From assembly GCF_946482605.1 (NCBI RefSeq), contig NZ_CAMLSE010000021.1, positions 62,001 through 126,000 on the forward strand: a stretch of 64,000 nucleotides of DNA. Reading direction: 5' to 3'. The DNA is from an uncultured Dyadobacter sp. (GTDB taxonomy: Bacteria; Bacteroidota; Bacteroidia; Cytophagales; Spirosomataceae). Shown in pieces: positions 24,880-34,157 of this stretch. Every line of letters begins with the position of its first letter. Position 1 is the first letter of the stretch. Under the pieces are notes generated by a model that worked only from the letters and a program-made list of their open reading frames with translations, was not told where the DNA came from and made no database searches. A program made the position numbers and the translations under genes.

Positions 24880-25881
24880 CTACCATCTGATCAGCGCAGA
24901 TGCCCATGTAAACCCGCTTCCGAATGCCGCAAGACATATCAGCTTCCCGTGCTGCACTTTGCCGTCTTCCCAGGCCTCCGTCAATGCAATCGGGATGGAG
25001 GCCGCTGTGGTATTGCCGAATCGTTGTAAGTTGTTGACTACCTGTGATTCAGACAATCCCATTTGTTGCCGTACATAATCGCTGATCCTGATATTGGCCT
25101 GATGCGGCACCAGCAGGTCCAGGTCGGCGGCAGTATATCCATTGGCATTGAGTGCTTCTGTGATCACCTCGCCAAACCGGACGATGGCGTGTTTGAAAAC
25201 CGCATTGCCATTCATATACACGTTGTATCCGCCGGTATCGAGCAGCTCCTGGCTAACCGGCCGGCCGGGACGGCTGCTGCCCGGATCTTTTACATAAAGT
25301 TCCTCCGCGAAACGCCCGTCGGCATGCAGGTGTGTAGATAATATACAATGTTGGGGATCTTCAGTAGCGGTAACCACAGCGGCTCCGGCTCCGTCCCCGA
25401 AAATCACGGCTGTATTGCGACCTGCCGTACTCTTGTCGATCCAGGATGACTGGATTTCTGATCCCACCACCAGCGCGGTTTTATACATGCCCGATCTGAT
25501 AAACTGATCGGCAATGGACAATGCGTAAACGAACCCCGAACATTGTTCCCGGACGTCGATTACCGGCTTACCATCCATTCCCAGTTCACGCTGCATGAGA
25601 AACGCAGAGCCCGGGAAAAAATAATCGGGGGTAATGGTAGCGTACACGATCACGTCGATGTCATCGGGTGTAAGGCCGGCCCGTTCCAGCGCCTGCCGTG
25701 ATGCGGCTGCGGCCATGCTGTAATTGGTGTCTTTCCCATATTCAAAATAACGCCGTTCCCGGATTCCCGTACGTTCACGGATCCATTCGTCCGACGTTTC
25801 CATCCATTGGGTCAGGTCGTTGTTGGTGATAATGTTGTCGGGGACGTAGTAACCCAGGCCTGTAATGCGGGAAAATGTCAT
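24880..25881 (-). CDS. fabH: 3-oxoacyl-ACP synthase III
   Basis: 333 residues. KAS III starts fatty-acid chains by condensing acyl-CoA with malonyl-ACP. The thiolase-fold catalytic triad is visible: Cys114 in REQCSGFVYAL, His in LVPHQANIRI and Asn in RFGNTTAASIP. The C-terminus GSGFTWASALIRW is typical. The ATG at 25881 gives the normal N-terminus (SRITGLGYYVPDNIITN). It stands alone rather than in a plsX/acpP cluster, so it may be a second KAS III with a different primer preference; sequence alone does not settle this. Confidence 0.9.
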   Translation of the reverse strand: MTFSRITGLGYYVPDNIITNNDLTQWMETSDEWIRERTGIRERRYFEYGKDTNYSMAAAASRQALERAGLTPDDIDVIVYATITPDYFFPGSAFLMQRELGMDGKPVIDVREQCSGFVYALSIADQFIRSGMYKTALVVGSEIQSSWIDKSTAGRNTAVIFGDGAGAAVVTATEDPQHCILSTHLHADGRFAEELYVKDPGSSRPGRPVSQELLDTGGYNVYMNGNAVFKHAIVRFGEVITEALNANGYTAADLDLLVPHQANIRISDYVRQQMGLSESQVVNNLQRFGNTTAASIPIALTEAWEDGKVQHGKLICLAAFGSGFTWASALIRW

Positions 25882-26016
25882 GCTATCGAAGAGTGTTCAA
25901 TACTGCCGAGGGTTAACGGCGGTCCTGAACAGTTTTTTTATTCTAAAATGATTATTATTAGCAACATACGTGCCGAAAAGACTGCAAAATTGCAATAAAA
26001 AGTCCTGCCCACCAAT

Positions 26017-26721
26017 TCATATACTCTTTTTCCTGACATTATCGACAAACGACAACAGGATGTAGAGGATCAGCACAGCGGGTACAGCCAATATCTTCAA
26101 AGTAGCCAGGAGGATAATGGAAGCCGCTATCAAAACAAAGCGGGCCTCATTGCCTTTCCAACCGAAACTTTTGAATTTCAATGCGATCAGGGGCATTTCC
26201 ATGACCAGCAGGTAGGACATTACAACACTGAGGATCAGTAAATTGTTGGTGTTGACAATGATTTCTTTCCAAAAACCGCCTTCGAATTGTACAATGAGCG
26301 GCAATGAGGCGATCAGCATCGCATTGGCGGGTGTCGGGACGCCTATGAAAGAATCGGATTGTCTTGGGTCGTTGTTGAATTTGGCAAGCCTGATGGCCGA
26401 AAATATAGCAACGATGAATGCCGGATAAGCTTTCCATATCCCGAGCAGATCAGGGATGCTCTGCATCAGCAACTGATATAGGATAATGGAGGGCAAAAGA
26501 CCGAAGGTGACCATGTCGGCCAGCGAGTCCAGGTCCCGGCCGATCGGGGAGGTTACCTTCAATAGCCTGGCGACGAAACCGTCGAAGAAATCAAAGATCA
26601 GGGCAACACCGATAAGGAGGCAGGATAGGATCAGGTTGTTGTGGAATGCTTCTACCACGCCAATACAGCCACAAAGCAGGTTTCCGCAAGTCAGGGCATT
26701 GGGAATGTTGCGACGTATCAT
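26017..26721 (-). CDS. pssA: CDP-diacylglycerol-serine O-phosphatidyltransferase
   Basis: 234 residues, about seven membrane segments. The CDP-alcohol phosphotransferase motif is complete: D47-G48, A51-R52, G61, D65, D69. It makes phosphatidylserine from CDP-diacylglycerol and serine in the inner membrane, en route to phosphatidylethanolamine. PRQSDSFIGVPTPANA is characteristic of the bacterial type II PssA rather than PgsA. The start was set at ATG 26721 (MIRRNIPNALTCGNL), 7 bases after the stop of the upstream hydrolase; an upstream ATG/alternative start would overlap that gene and add 13 unconserved residues. Confidence 0.88.
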   Translation of the reverse strand: MIRRNIPNALTCGNLLCGCIGVVEAFHNNLILSCLLIGVALIFDFFDGFVARLLKVTSPIGRDLDSLADMVTFGLLPSIILYQLLMQSIPDLLGIWKAYPAFIVAIFSAIRLAKFNNDPRQSDSFIGVPTPANAMLIASLPLIVQFEGGFWKEIIVNTNNLLILSVVMSYLLVMEMPLIALKFKSFGWKGNEARFVLIAASIILLATLKILAVPAVLILYILLSFVDNVRKKSI

Positions 26722-26728
26722 AAGGGCA

Positions 26729-27367
26729 TTATTTGAAGAAAGGGTTATTTTTCTTTTCAAAACCGATCGTTGTCGGCTCCATATGGCCGGCGTAAACGGT
26801 GTAGTCGTCGGGGAGCGTAAACAGTTTGGTCCTGATGCTGGTGAGCAGGGTCGAATGGTCGCCGCCCGGCAGATCGGTCCGACCGATACTCATCCTGAAC
26901 AGCACATCGCCGCCTATGACAAACTGCTCCTCATCGCATACGAATGCGACATGCCCGGGCGCGTGACCCGGGACAAATAGGACTTTTAATTTCGTGTTAC
27001 CGAATTCGACGATGTCTCCCTCCGATATGTAGCGGTCGATATCGGGTTCGTCGAAGGAGGAGAAGCCATAATTGGATGCATACGTCTTGACCGCTTTCAG
27101 GACCGGTTCGTCGAGCTGATGCAATGCAAACGGTATTCCGTATTTTCTTTTCAGCGCAGCGATACCGAGGACATGATCGATGTGCGCGTGCGTGTTCACG
27201 ATCTGAACCGGTTTCAGTCCGTTCTGCTCTATATAGGAGGTCAGTTCGTTGAATTCTGATCTGTCGTAACATCCGGGATCGATGATGATCGCCTCACGGG
27301 TGTCGTCGTAGAGTAAATATGTATTTTCGGAAAACGGGTTGAAGACGAATGCTTGTACCTGCACCAT
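26729..27367 (-). CDS. MBL-fold metallo-hydrolase, glyoxalase II-like
   Basis: 212 residues. Metallo-beta-lactamase fold with the metal-binding motif THAHIDH (H60, H62, D64, H65), a third-ligand His in VPGHAPGHVAF, and the Asp of VIGGDVLF; a further His is in YAGHMEPTTIG. This set matches the small glyoxalase II-like subfamily that hydrolyses thioesters such as S-lactoyl-glutathione or -bacillithiol. There is no fused rhodanese. It is 7 bases upstream of pssA, probably in one operon, though no shared pathway is evident. The specific substrate is unknown. Confidence 0.85.
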   Translation of the reverse strand: MVQVQAFVFNPFSENTYLLYDDTREAIIIDPGCYDRSEFNELTSYIEQNGLKPVQIVNTHAHIDHVLGIAALKRKYGIPFALHQLDEPVLKAVKTYASNYGFSSFDEPDIDRYISEGDIVEFGNTKLKVLFVPGHAPGHVAFVCDEEQFVIGGDVLFRMSIGRTDLPGGDHSTLLTSIRTKLFTLPDDYTVYAGHMEPTTIGFEKKNNPFFK

Positions 27368-27454
27368 TGCGGTAGGTTTATAACGGTTGTATATAATAGG
27401 GGGCGAATTTACAAAACACTTTGCAAAGGCGTGCTTTTTTGTGTTTCTGGTGAC

Positions 27455-28156
27455 TTATTGCTCCTTGATCGTTGCGATGATCCGGTCGTAATAGAAAACA
27501 GTTGAATCCCGGTAGGTGGATTCGGTGCCCACGAAGAACCATATTTCCCCCGCGTTGTTGGCCGTGATTTTGAATGGCTGGGCTGCATTGGAATGCCTTA
27601 CCGTAGCATATCGGGTGTCGGTCCGGCCGCTGGCAACGCTTCCGGTCAGTACGACATCCTTGCCTGCCTGGGAGCCCGTGCCTTTGTCGAGATTGAAGGT
27701 GTAAATTTTATTGATCAGCTTCCTCACCGGCTCGGAGCCCGATGCGCCGGCTTTTAATGTAACCGTGCTGGCCGGCGATGTGGCCGCCGTTTCCGGGTAG
27801 TTGGTGCCGAGGTCAATGTCGAAAACGAGCTCATATGTTCCGTTTGGAGTGAAACCTGTTACTTTCTTTTTCAGGTAATTAAACATGTTTTCCTTGGTGT
27901 TCCGTGCGAATACCCGAAATGCGTACCGGGTGGTGTCCAGCCCGAGGGGAAGTCTTGCTCGGGTTGCGAGCGTGTCGAGGTATGTGCTGTCGGCAGTGGA
28001 TGAATAGCCTGAAAATTCGGCATCCCATTCATCCAGAGCGGTTTCGAAATTGGAATCCACGGTGATGATCGCGTCGAGACTATCGTCATTACAGCCCCAG
28101 AGTGAGGCAGCCGAGAGCAGCGCGACGAGTAACAAGTTCTTTTTCAAGTCAAACAT
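27455..28156 (-). CDS. hypothetical lipoprotein
   Basis: 233 residues. Signal sequence and lipobox-like stretch (LLLVALLSAASLWGC, Cys21) predict an outer-membrane or periplasmic lipoprotein. The rest is Thr/Ser-rich and looks beta-sandwich-like (GTYELVFDIDLGTNYPE, FKITANNAGEIWFFVGTES). No family recognised. The ATG at 28156 starts the signal peptide; a longer frame exists but would add a basic, unrelated stretch overlapping the end of the methylase gene. Confidence 0.7.
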   Translation of the reverse strand: MFDLKKNLLLVALLSAASLWGCNDDSLDAIITVDSNFETALDEWDAEFSGYSSTADSTYLDTLATRARLPLGLDTTRYAFRVFARNTKENMFNYLKKKVTGFTPNGTYELVFDIDLGTNYPETAATSPASTVTLKAGASGSEPVRKLINKIYTFNLDKGTGSQAGKDVVLTGSVASGRTDTRYATVRHSNAAQPFKITANNAGEIWFFVGTESTYRDSTVFYYDRIIATIKEQ

Positions 28157-28237
28157 TGGTTTTAGAAAACAACGAAAGCACAGCCTGAATCTTTCCTTCT
28201 TTCGCCTGGCAAAATTAATGTGCTGCCAGTCAAACAC

Positions 28238-28942
28238 CTATCCGATCAGGAAAATTGCCGGTATTTTATGCAGATCCGGTTTTTGTGCCTTCCATTTTCT
28301 GACAGGCATTGTCCTTATTAATTCGTCTTCAGCGGTAATATTGGCGGCAATGCACAAGGAGACGTCGGGGGAGCAACTTTCGATCACCGCGTCCAGGAGC
28401 TGGTTGTTGCGGAAAGGCGTTTCCATGAATATCTGCGTCTGCTGCAACTGTCTGGCGTTTCGTTCGAGGTTCTGAAGGGCCTTCTTCCGTTGCGTTTTGT
28501 CGATGGGCAGGTAGCCGTGGAACACGAATGACTGTCCGCTCATACCTGAGGCCATCAATGCAAGCAGGATAGAAGAGGGCCCCACGAGCGGCACCACTCT
28601 GATACCCGATTCATGGGCGAATCGTACGGCAACGGCACCAGGGTCGGCAACGCCGGGAACTCCTGCTTCCGATAGGACGCCGGCGCTTCGGGTGAGCCCC
28701 TTAATAGCGGCTGCGGTGTCCGCTTCCGGAGTGTCTTTGTCCAGTTGAATAAACGTCAGTTCGTCGATCACCTTGCCGAGCCGGAGACTGCTGATGAAAC
28801 GCCGTGCCGTCCGGATGTTTTCGACAAAGAATATTTCCAGGTTCAGAATGGTATCTTTGATCTGAGGCGTCAGTACTAAGTCCTGTGTGCCTTCCGCCAG
28901 GACTGTTGGGATTAAGTACAGGGAAATCCCGGAATCATTCAT
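28238..28942 (-). CDS. SAM-dependent methyltransferase, RsmI-like (tetrapyrrole methylase family)
   Basis: 234 residues. Typical pattern: ISLYLIPTVL at the start, FFVENIRTARRFIS, VLSEAGVPGVADPGAVAVRFA (the family's AG-PGV-DPG loop), VVPLVGPSSILLALMASGM and FHGYLPIDKTQRKKAL. RsmI 2'-O-methylates C1402 of 16S rRNA. This protein is a shorter relative common in Bacteroidota beside, not instead of, RsmI, so the target is uncertain. Start at ATG 28942; an ATG two codons upstream (28948) is equally possible. Confidence 0.85.
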   Translation of the reverse strand: MNDSGISLYLIPTVLAEGTQDLVLTPQIKDTILNLEIFFVENIRTARRFISSLRLGKVIDELTFIQLDKDTPEADTAAAIKGLTRSAGVLSEAGVPGVADPGAVAVRFAHESGIRVVPLVGPSSILLALMASGMSGQSFVFHGYLPIDKTQRKKALQNLERNARQLQQTQIFMETPFRNNQLLDAVIESCSPDVSLCIAANITAEDELIRTMPVRKWKAQKPDLHKIPAIFLIG

Positions 28943-29023
28943 AAGCATTTCATTTTTTTATTCTTTTCCAACCAATGCGCCGGAATGTGAATCTACGGGT
29001 TAAATAAAATTATTTAATAAGTT

Positions 29024-29455
29024 ATGAAAAGACTATTATACATACCCGTGGTCCTGGTGTGGTTATTGTCTTGCAGGAGTAGTAGCGACAGCGATCCCAT
29101 TGCGTTGAATTCCCTTTCGACGATCTCGGGCAGGTGGTATTCCGTAGAAGCTGAGCGGTCGTCCCTGGATAACAAAAGTGTATGGGAAGCCATTCCTGCC
29201 ACACAAACGGACACACTGATTTTTCGCGGCGACGGCGTGATCCTGAATGCAGACGGTAAACCGCGGTGCTGCGCTCCGAGTACCCTCACGATCAACGGCA
29301 TATTACTGGATGTGAAACCCCAGACAGCCCTGCCAGGCAATCCCGAATGTGCACTTTTAAACTGCGTGACTTGTCCCACATGGGAAATATCCTGGAATGA
29401 CGACCAGATGATCATCGGTACCTGTAATTCGCCAAGAATCAGATACGTCAAATAG
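29024..29455 (+). CDS. hypothetical lipoprotein with several cysteines
   Basis: 143 residues. A short signal peptide ends in a lipobox (VVLVWLLSCRSS, Cys17). The mature part has five or more cysteines (PRCCAPST, PECALLNCVTCPTW, GTCNSP), suggesting disulfide bonds, and a lipocalin-like beta pattern (ISGRWYSVEAE, DTLIFRGDGVILNADG). No family recognised. Its end overlaps that of the convergent alpha/beta hydrolase by 8 bases. Confidence 0.7.
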   Translation: MKRLLYIPVVLVWLLSCRSSSDSDPIALNSLSTISGRWYSVEAERSSLDNKSVWEAIPATQTDTLIFRGDGVILNADGKPRCCAPSTLTINGILLDVKPQTALPGNPECALLNCVTCPTWEISWNDDQMIIGTCNSPRIRYVK

Positions 29456-30224
29456 CTTTCTCAAGAAATTCCAGCAGGGTGCTGACGAACGCCTTTGGTT
29501 GCTCAGCCTGTACCCAGTGCCCTGCTCCTTCAATGGTTTCCAGTTCAGCGTTGGGGAACAAATCCAGAATCCCTTCCAGATCTTCATCCAGAATGTAATT
29601 TGAATTGGCACCCCGCATGAAAAGTGTGGGTGTTTCCACGGGCGCCTCCGACTTGATTTGCGCACCCACATTAGCCATCTCGGTGGTCAGCAATGGCAGA
29701 TTAAACCGCCAGTCGAAACCGCCTTCTTCTTTCCTGTACAAATTTTTCAGCAAAAACTGCCTTACGCCCAAAAGCGGTTCATATCCTGCCAGGATGTCAT
29801 CGGCCTGGTTGCGGTTTTCGATTTCGTCAACCGGGATCGCATTCAGCCCTTTCAGGATTTTAGTATGGTGAATGGGATAAGCTTTGGGCCCAATGTCGAC
29901 TACCACCAGCGCACTGAAAGTTCCCGGATAGGTGACCGCATATTGCATGACCGTTTTCCCACCCATAGAATGGCCGAGCAGAATGGGAGATTCGATCTGC
30001 TGCTGATCGAGAAATTCTTTGAGGTCGGTTGCCAGGGTCGGGAAGTCGAGCGGTGCCTCGTGCGGTGACCGCCCATGGTTGCGTTGGTCGACGAGATAGA
30101 CCCGGAAACCCTGCTCAGACAGGGATTTGCCGATGCTGAGCCAGTTGTCGAGAAATCCGAAAACGCCGTGCAAAATAATCAGCGGCTTACCTGTTTCTCC
30201 TATTTGTTTGAAATTGAGTTGCAT
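29448..30224 (-). CDS. alpha/beta hydrolase (YbfF-like esterase)
   Basis: 258 residues. Alpha/beta hydrolase fold with the oxyanion region LHGVFGFLDNW, nucleophile elbow GHSMGGK (Ser86), VVDIGPKAYP, and catalytic His in GAGHWVQAEQP. The DQRNHGRSPH segment is characteristic of the YbfF/PrlC-like esterase group that cleaves short acyl esters or thioesters. Cytoplasmic, with no signal peptide. Monocistronic on the minus strand, followed by a 465-bp gap on its 5' side. Confidence 0.87.
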   Translation of the reverse strand: MQLNFKQIGETGKPLIILHGVFGFLDNWLSIGKSLSEQGFRVYLVDQRNHGRSPHEAPLDFPTLATDLKEFLDQQQIESPILLGHSMGGKTVMQYAVTYPGTFSALVVVDIGPKAYPIHHTKILKGLNAIPVDEIENRNQADDILAGYEPLLGVRQFLLKNLYRKEEGGFDWRFNLPLLTTEMANVGAQIKSEAPVETPTLFMRGANSNYILDEDLEGILDLFPNAELETIEGAGHWVQAEQPKAFVSTLLEFLEKAI

Positions 30225-30689
30225 AAATCAGAAGACACTAATAATTTCGAGTTGAAATATAGAAATACTTTTACGTTCTTAGCGGCGGTTGTTTCGAGTG
30301 TGCGGTTTGCAAAGTTGCAGAGGATTTTCAATATGAAAAAAATGCATCACCCGGGAAATTAACAATTTGATCATCTGGCGCGTGCCCAGGTGTGGCACCA
30401 AGCTCTCCCAAAAAGCGAAAAAGACCTTTTTTTTGCTCCTGAAAACAGAATTTAAAAGCCGCGGGCTTCCCCTTCGATTCCTTAATGATTTGTTAATAAT
30501 AGAAATATTGAATTATTGGTGCACTAATCTGCATTATTTCAATAGATCAGCTAGTTACGAATATTAGTATTGCATTTTAGTAGGATTTAGCTTTTTGTTT
30601 CTAAATATAAAAAGGCATTATTTTGCACTAATTATTCATCCTCACTGAATGAATCCGCTAGTATTCTTACAAACCAAATCACCAAATTT
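30225..30689. other. 465-bp intergenic region
   Basis: AT-rich gap between two divergent genes. It holds a candidate promoter for the TonB receptor (30594-30626). A 66-codon frame at 30367-30567 has no recognisable product, so I do not treat it as a gene. Confidence 0.5.
30594..30626 (+). promoter_or_regulatory. candidate Bacteroidota promoter for the Oar-like receptor
   Basis: TTTG (30594-30597), a 21-base spacer and TAttTTGC (30619-30626), close to the Bacteroidota -33/-7 consensus (TTTG / TAnnTTTG). It would leave a leader of about 55 bases before the ATG at 30690. Confidence 0.35.
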
Positions 30690-33600
30690 ATGAACGGGAA
30701 AAGTTTACTCTTCCGGGCTTTTACAGCCGCGTTACTACTCTTTTGTTGGTCGATCAGCTCCGAATCTTTTGGGCAGGTGACTACTTCATCAATCAACGGT
30801 TTTATCACAGACGCCAGTGGCGCGTTTTTACCGGGCGCAACGGTCTCGGCAGTACATGAGCCATCCGGTACGACTTACGGTACCGTTACAACCGAAGCAG
30901 GCCGCTACACTTTTCCATCGGTACGTATCGGCGGACCTTACAAAATCACTGTGACCTATGTGGGTTTTGCGGAGCAGAGCAGGAGCAACATCTTCGCCGA
31001 GCTGGGGCTCGCAGCGAGCGTCAACATTTCGCTTAAAGACGATGGAACGCAATTGCAGGAAGTCCTGATCACTTCAAATGCAGGGCAGGTGTTCAATGGG
31101 GAGCGAACCGGTGCTGCTACATCCATCAACACGGAACAGCTGCGCACTTTGCCGACGGTAACCCGGAGTATTTCCGATTTCACCCGCCTGAGTCCACAGT
31201 CCAACGGAGGAAACAGCTTCGGCGGACGTGATGGTCGCTACAACAATTTCCAGGTGGACGGTGCCAATTTTAACAACGGTTTCGGACTGAATGACAATCC
31301 GCTTCCTGGTGGCGGAGGATTGTCTATTGATGCTGTCGAAGAAATACAGGTCAATATTGCTCCATTTGATGTGAGACAGAGCGGTTTTTCGGGCGCTGGT
31401 ATCAATGCGGTTACCCGGAGCGGGACCAATAAATTCACAGGATCGGCTTACGGATTTTTCAGCAATCAGGATTTACAGGGGAAGAAAGTAAACGGTGAGG
31501 ACATCACACGCCCTGACGCTACCAGTCAGACGATCGGTTTCAGATTGGGCGGGCCGCTTATCAGAAATAAATTGTTCTTCTTCGTCAATGCAGAGCATAT
31601 TAAAAAGACCGGTTCAGGTGTAGGTGCAGTCAATTTGTGGCAGGCCTCGGAAAACGGCGTTGCGGATCCGGGCAAAAACATCTCGAGAACGAAAAGGTCG
31701 GATTTGGAAGCGGTACGAAACCACCTTGTTAATCAATGGGGCTACGACCCGGGTGCATATGAGAACTATGCGAATGATAACAGCGAAAAAACGAATTCAT
31801 TTTTGGCACGCATTGACTGGAATATTAATGCGAAGAATAAACTGGCTGTTCGCTACAATCAGGTAGAAAGCTCGGCTCCTTCCCTGGTGAATGCCAATTC
31901 GGGCGCATATCCCCGCACGCCGTTCGAAACGGGACGCGTGAGCTCCCTTTCAATGTCATTCGCGAATACCATGTACTCGACGAAGAATATCGTGCGCTCG
32001 TTCACTGCCGAGCTGAACAGTGAAATCACACCCCGGCTTTCCAATCAGTTCCTTGCCACATACAGCCGAATCCAGGCAACCCGTAGTTCCCCAAGTTCGG
32101 AATTCCCGATGATCGACATTGGTTTTGCGGGAGACGACCTCAGGAAGCCAGGCGTAACGACCTATCAAAACTATATTAGTGCTGGTTATGAGTTGTTTAC
32201 CTATGGTAATGATGTTTTGAACGACAATTTTACCATCACCAACAACCTTTCTTATGTGGTGGGTAAGCATAATTTTACAGGGGGTGTGAGCTTCGAAATG
32301 CAGAAATTTGGAAACAGGTACCTCCGTAATGGAACATCTTACTACCGTTACGCATCGGTGGAGGAATTCCTGGCAACCGGAACACCCAATGAAGTAGCCC
32401 CTTTGCAGTTTGCATTGACCTACCCGTATGAAGGTCAGGATCCCTATGCGCCTATCAGGTACGGGCTACCATCTGTTTACATTCAGGATAAATTCGATAT
32501 CTCCGAACGGTTTACTTTAACGGCGGGTATCAGGGCTGAAATGCCGGTATTCCTGAATGAACTTACTCCGAATACTACTGTCGACACGCTCCAGTTATTG
32601 GGTGTTGGCGGAGGACCGCGCAGGTACGACACAGGATCATGGCCTAAAACACGTGTGATGCTATCGCCTCGTGTGGGTTTCAGATGGGATGCAAAGGGTG
32701 ATAATTCGCTAGTTCTTCGGGGAGGTACAGGTATTTTCGCCGGTCGGGTTCCGTTTGTCTGGTTAACCAACATGCCGTCCAACCTGGGGGTGATACAGAA
32801 CACCATTGAACCTGGAAGTTACGCAGCATCGGCGCCCTGGATCAAAGACATTCGTTTCCAACCTGAAAAATATTACTGGTTGAACAACACGCCTGAAAGT
32901 GCGAAAAATGTTCTCATCAAAAACCCGCGTGCGGGATTGCCCAGCACTCTTGCACTTATTGACGAGGATTTCAAAATGCCCCAGATATGGAGAACAAGTT
33001 TCGGGGTTGACTATAAAATTCCGGGAACACCTTTCGCCATCACGGGTGATGTAATTTATACGAAGGACATTCAGGCGGTATACCAGTTCGGAGCTAATCG
33101 TAAGGCTGCCACGCAAAAAATGAATTACAGCGGTGATGACCGCGAATTCTATCCGACCACCGCGTCTTACCAATATAACAGCAAGATCGGGGCGAACTCT
33201 GTGAGTGTTTTGACCAATACTTCCAAAGGGCATTCGATCAATGCAACCATTGGTCTAACAATGCAAGCGAGACGTGGATTTTACGGATCACTTTTTTACT
33301 CCCACACTTCGGCTAAAACGACGACGGATAACCTTGGATCCAATGCAAGTTCGGCATGGGGAGCAACTCCGAATATCAACAACCCGAATGATCTGAGGTT
33401 GTATAGTTCAGAAGGAGCACTTCCAAACAGATTGATTGGTACCGTTTCCTACCGTATTGAATACGCAAATCACCTGGCATCCACATTTTCGCTACTCTAT
33501 AATGGAGCGAATCAGGGACGACTTTCCTACACTTATAATGGAGATTTGAATGGGGACGCTATCGGCGCGGATATGTTATACATTCCAAAGAACGCCTCGG

Positions 33601-34067
33601 AAATCAATTTTGCCAATTCAACTGTAAGCGGTGTTACGTTTAGCGCTGAACAGCAGCGCGACGCTTTTGAGGCTTACATTAAAGGTAATCCTTACCTGAA
33701 CGAGAATCGCGGGAAATATGCGCCGCGTAACGGTGATCTAATGCCTTGGCTCAACCGATTCGATTTCAAGTTTTTGCAGGATATTTTTACCAATATCGGA
33801 AAGACAAAACATACGCTGCAGTTAAGTGTGGATATTATCAACGCCGGGAATCTTTTGAACTCGAAATGGGGTGTTCGTCAGGAAATTATATCCGGCGCGA
33901 ATATGCCACTACGTCGCGCAAGTGTTACAGCTGATGGTGTTCCTACATTTACTATGAACGCCGTTCAAGTGGGTGGTAAAACTGTATTACCTACCAGCGT
34001 ATTCCGCGATATCACCACTACTTCTACGACATGGAGTATGTTGGTGGGTGTTAGGTATTTATTTTAG
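30690..34067 (+). CDS. Oar-like TonB-dependent receptor
   Basis: 1125 residues. Signal peptide, then a carboxypeptidase-regulatory-like beta-sandwich (SINGFITDASGAFLPGATVSA, FPSVRIGGPYKITVTYVGF; about 30-125), a plug domain (TEQLRTLPTVTRSISDFTRL, NNFQVDGANFNN, SIDAVEEIQVNIAPFDVRQ) and a large barrel ending GVRYLF with a terminal Phe. The pattern matches the Oar group, TonB-dependent outer-membrane proteins named from Myxococcus, whose cargo is mostly peptides or proteins. There is no SusD partner nearby, so it is not a classic SusCD pair. Followed by a strong terminator, so monocistronic. Confidence 0.88.
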   Translation: MNGKSLLFRAFTAALLLFCWSISSESFGQVTTSSINGFITDASGAFLPGATVSAVHEPSGTTYGTVTTEAGRYTFPSVRIGGPYKITVTYVGFAEQSRSNIFAELGLAASVNISLKDDGTQLQEVLITSNAGQVFNGERTGAATSINTEQLRTLPTVTRSISDFTRLSPQSNGGNSFGGRDGRYNNFQVDGANFNNGFGLNDNPLPGGGGLSIDAVEEIQVNIAPFDVRQSGFSGAGINAVTRSGTNKFTGSAYGFFSNQDLQGKKVNGEDITRPDATSQTIGFRLGGPLIRNKLFFFVNAEHIKKTGSGVGAVNLWQASENGVADPGKNISRTKRSDLEAVRNHLVNQWGYDPGAYENYANDNSEKTNSFLARIDWNINAKNKLAVRYNQVESSAPSLVNANSGAYPRTPFETGRVSSLSMSFANTMYSTKNIVRSFTAELNSEITPRLSNQFLATYSRIQATRSSPSSEFPMIDIGFAGDDLRKPGVTTYQNYISAGYELFTYGNDVLNDNFTITNNLSYVVGKHNFTGGVSFEMQKFGNRYLRNGTSYYRYASVEEFLATGTPNEVAPLQFALTYPYEGQDPYAPIRYGLPSVYIQDKFDISERFTLTAGIRAEMPVFLNELTPNTTVDTLQLLGVGGGPRRYDTGSWPKTRVMLSPRVGFRWDAKGDNSLVLRGGTGIFAGRVPFVWLTNMPSNLGVIQNTIEPGSYAASAPWIKDIRFQPEKYYWLNNTPESAKNVLIKNPRAGLPSTLALIDEDFKMPQIWRTSFGVDYKIPGTPFAITGDVIYTKDIQAVYQFGANRKAATQKMNYSGDDREFYPTTASYQYNSKIGANSVSVLTNTSKGHSINATIGLTMQARRGFYGSLFYSHTSAKTTTDNLGSNASSAWGATPNINNPNDLRLYSSEGALPNRLIGTVSYRIEYANHLASTFSLLYNGANQGRLSYTYNGDLNGDAIGADMLYIPKNASEINFANSTVSGVTFSAEQQRDAFEAYIKGNPYLNENRGKYAPRNGDLMPWLNRFDFKFLQDIFTNIGKTKHTLQLSVDIINAGNLLNSKWGVRQEIISGANMPLRRASVTADGVPTFTMNAVQVGGKTVLPTSVFRDITTTSTTWSMLVGVRYLF

Positions 34068-34087
34068 GTTCGGTATTCTTATTCAAT

Positions 34088-34130
34088 AGCAATAAAAAAG
34101 GTGTCCACGTCGGACACCTTTTTTATTGCT
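34088..34130. terminator. bidirectional terminator after Oar-like receptor
   Basis: Perfect 19-bp stem (34088-34106 / 34112-34130), A-run before and T-run after, between convergent genes. Confidence 0.9.
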
Positions 34131-34157
34131 ACATGGGCATTAGCCCAGCCCTTGGGC

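Noticed and set aside
30367..30567. Short frame before the Oar-like receptor
   Set aside because: It shows no domain or signal and overlaps the candidate promoter region's upstream part; likely chance.
30690..34067. SusC-type receptor of a polysaccharide utilisation locus
   Set aside because: No SusD-like lipoprotein or glycoside hydrolase is adjacent, and the plug pattern is Oar-like.
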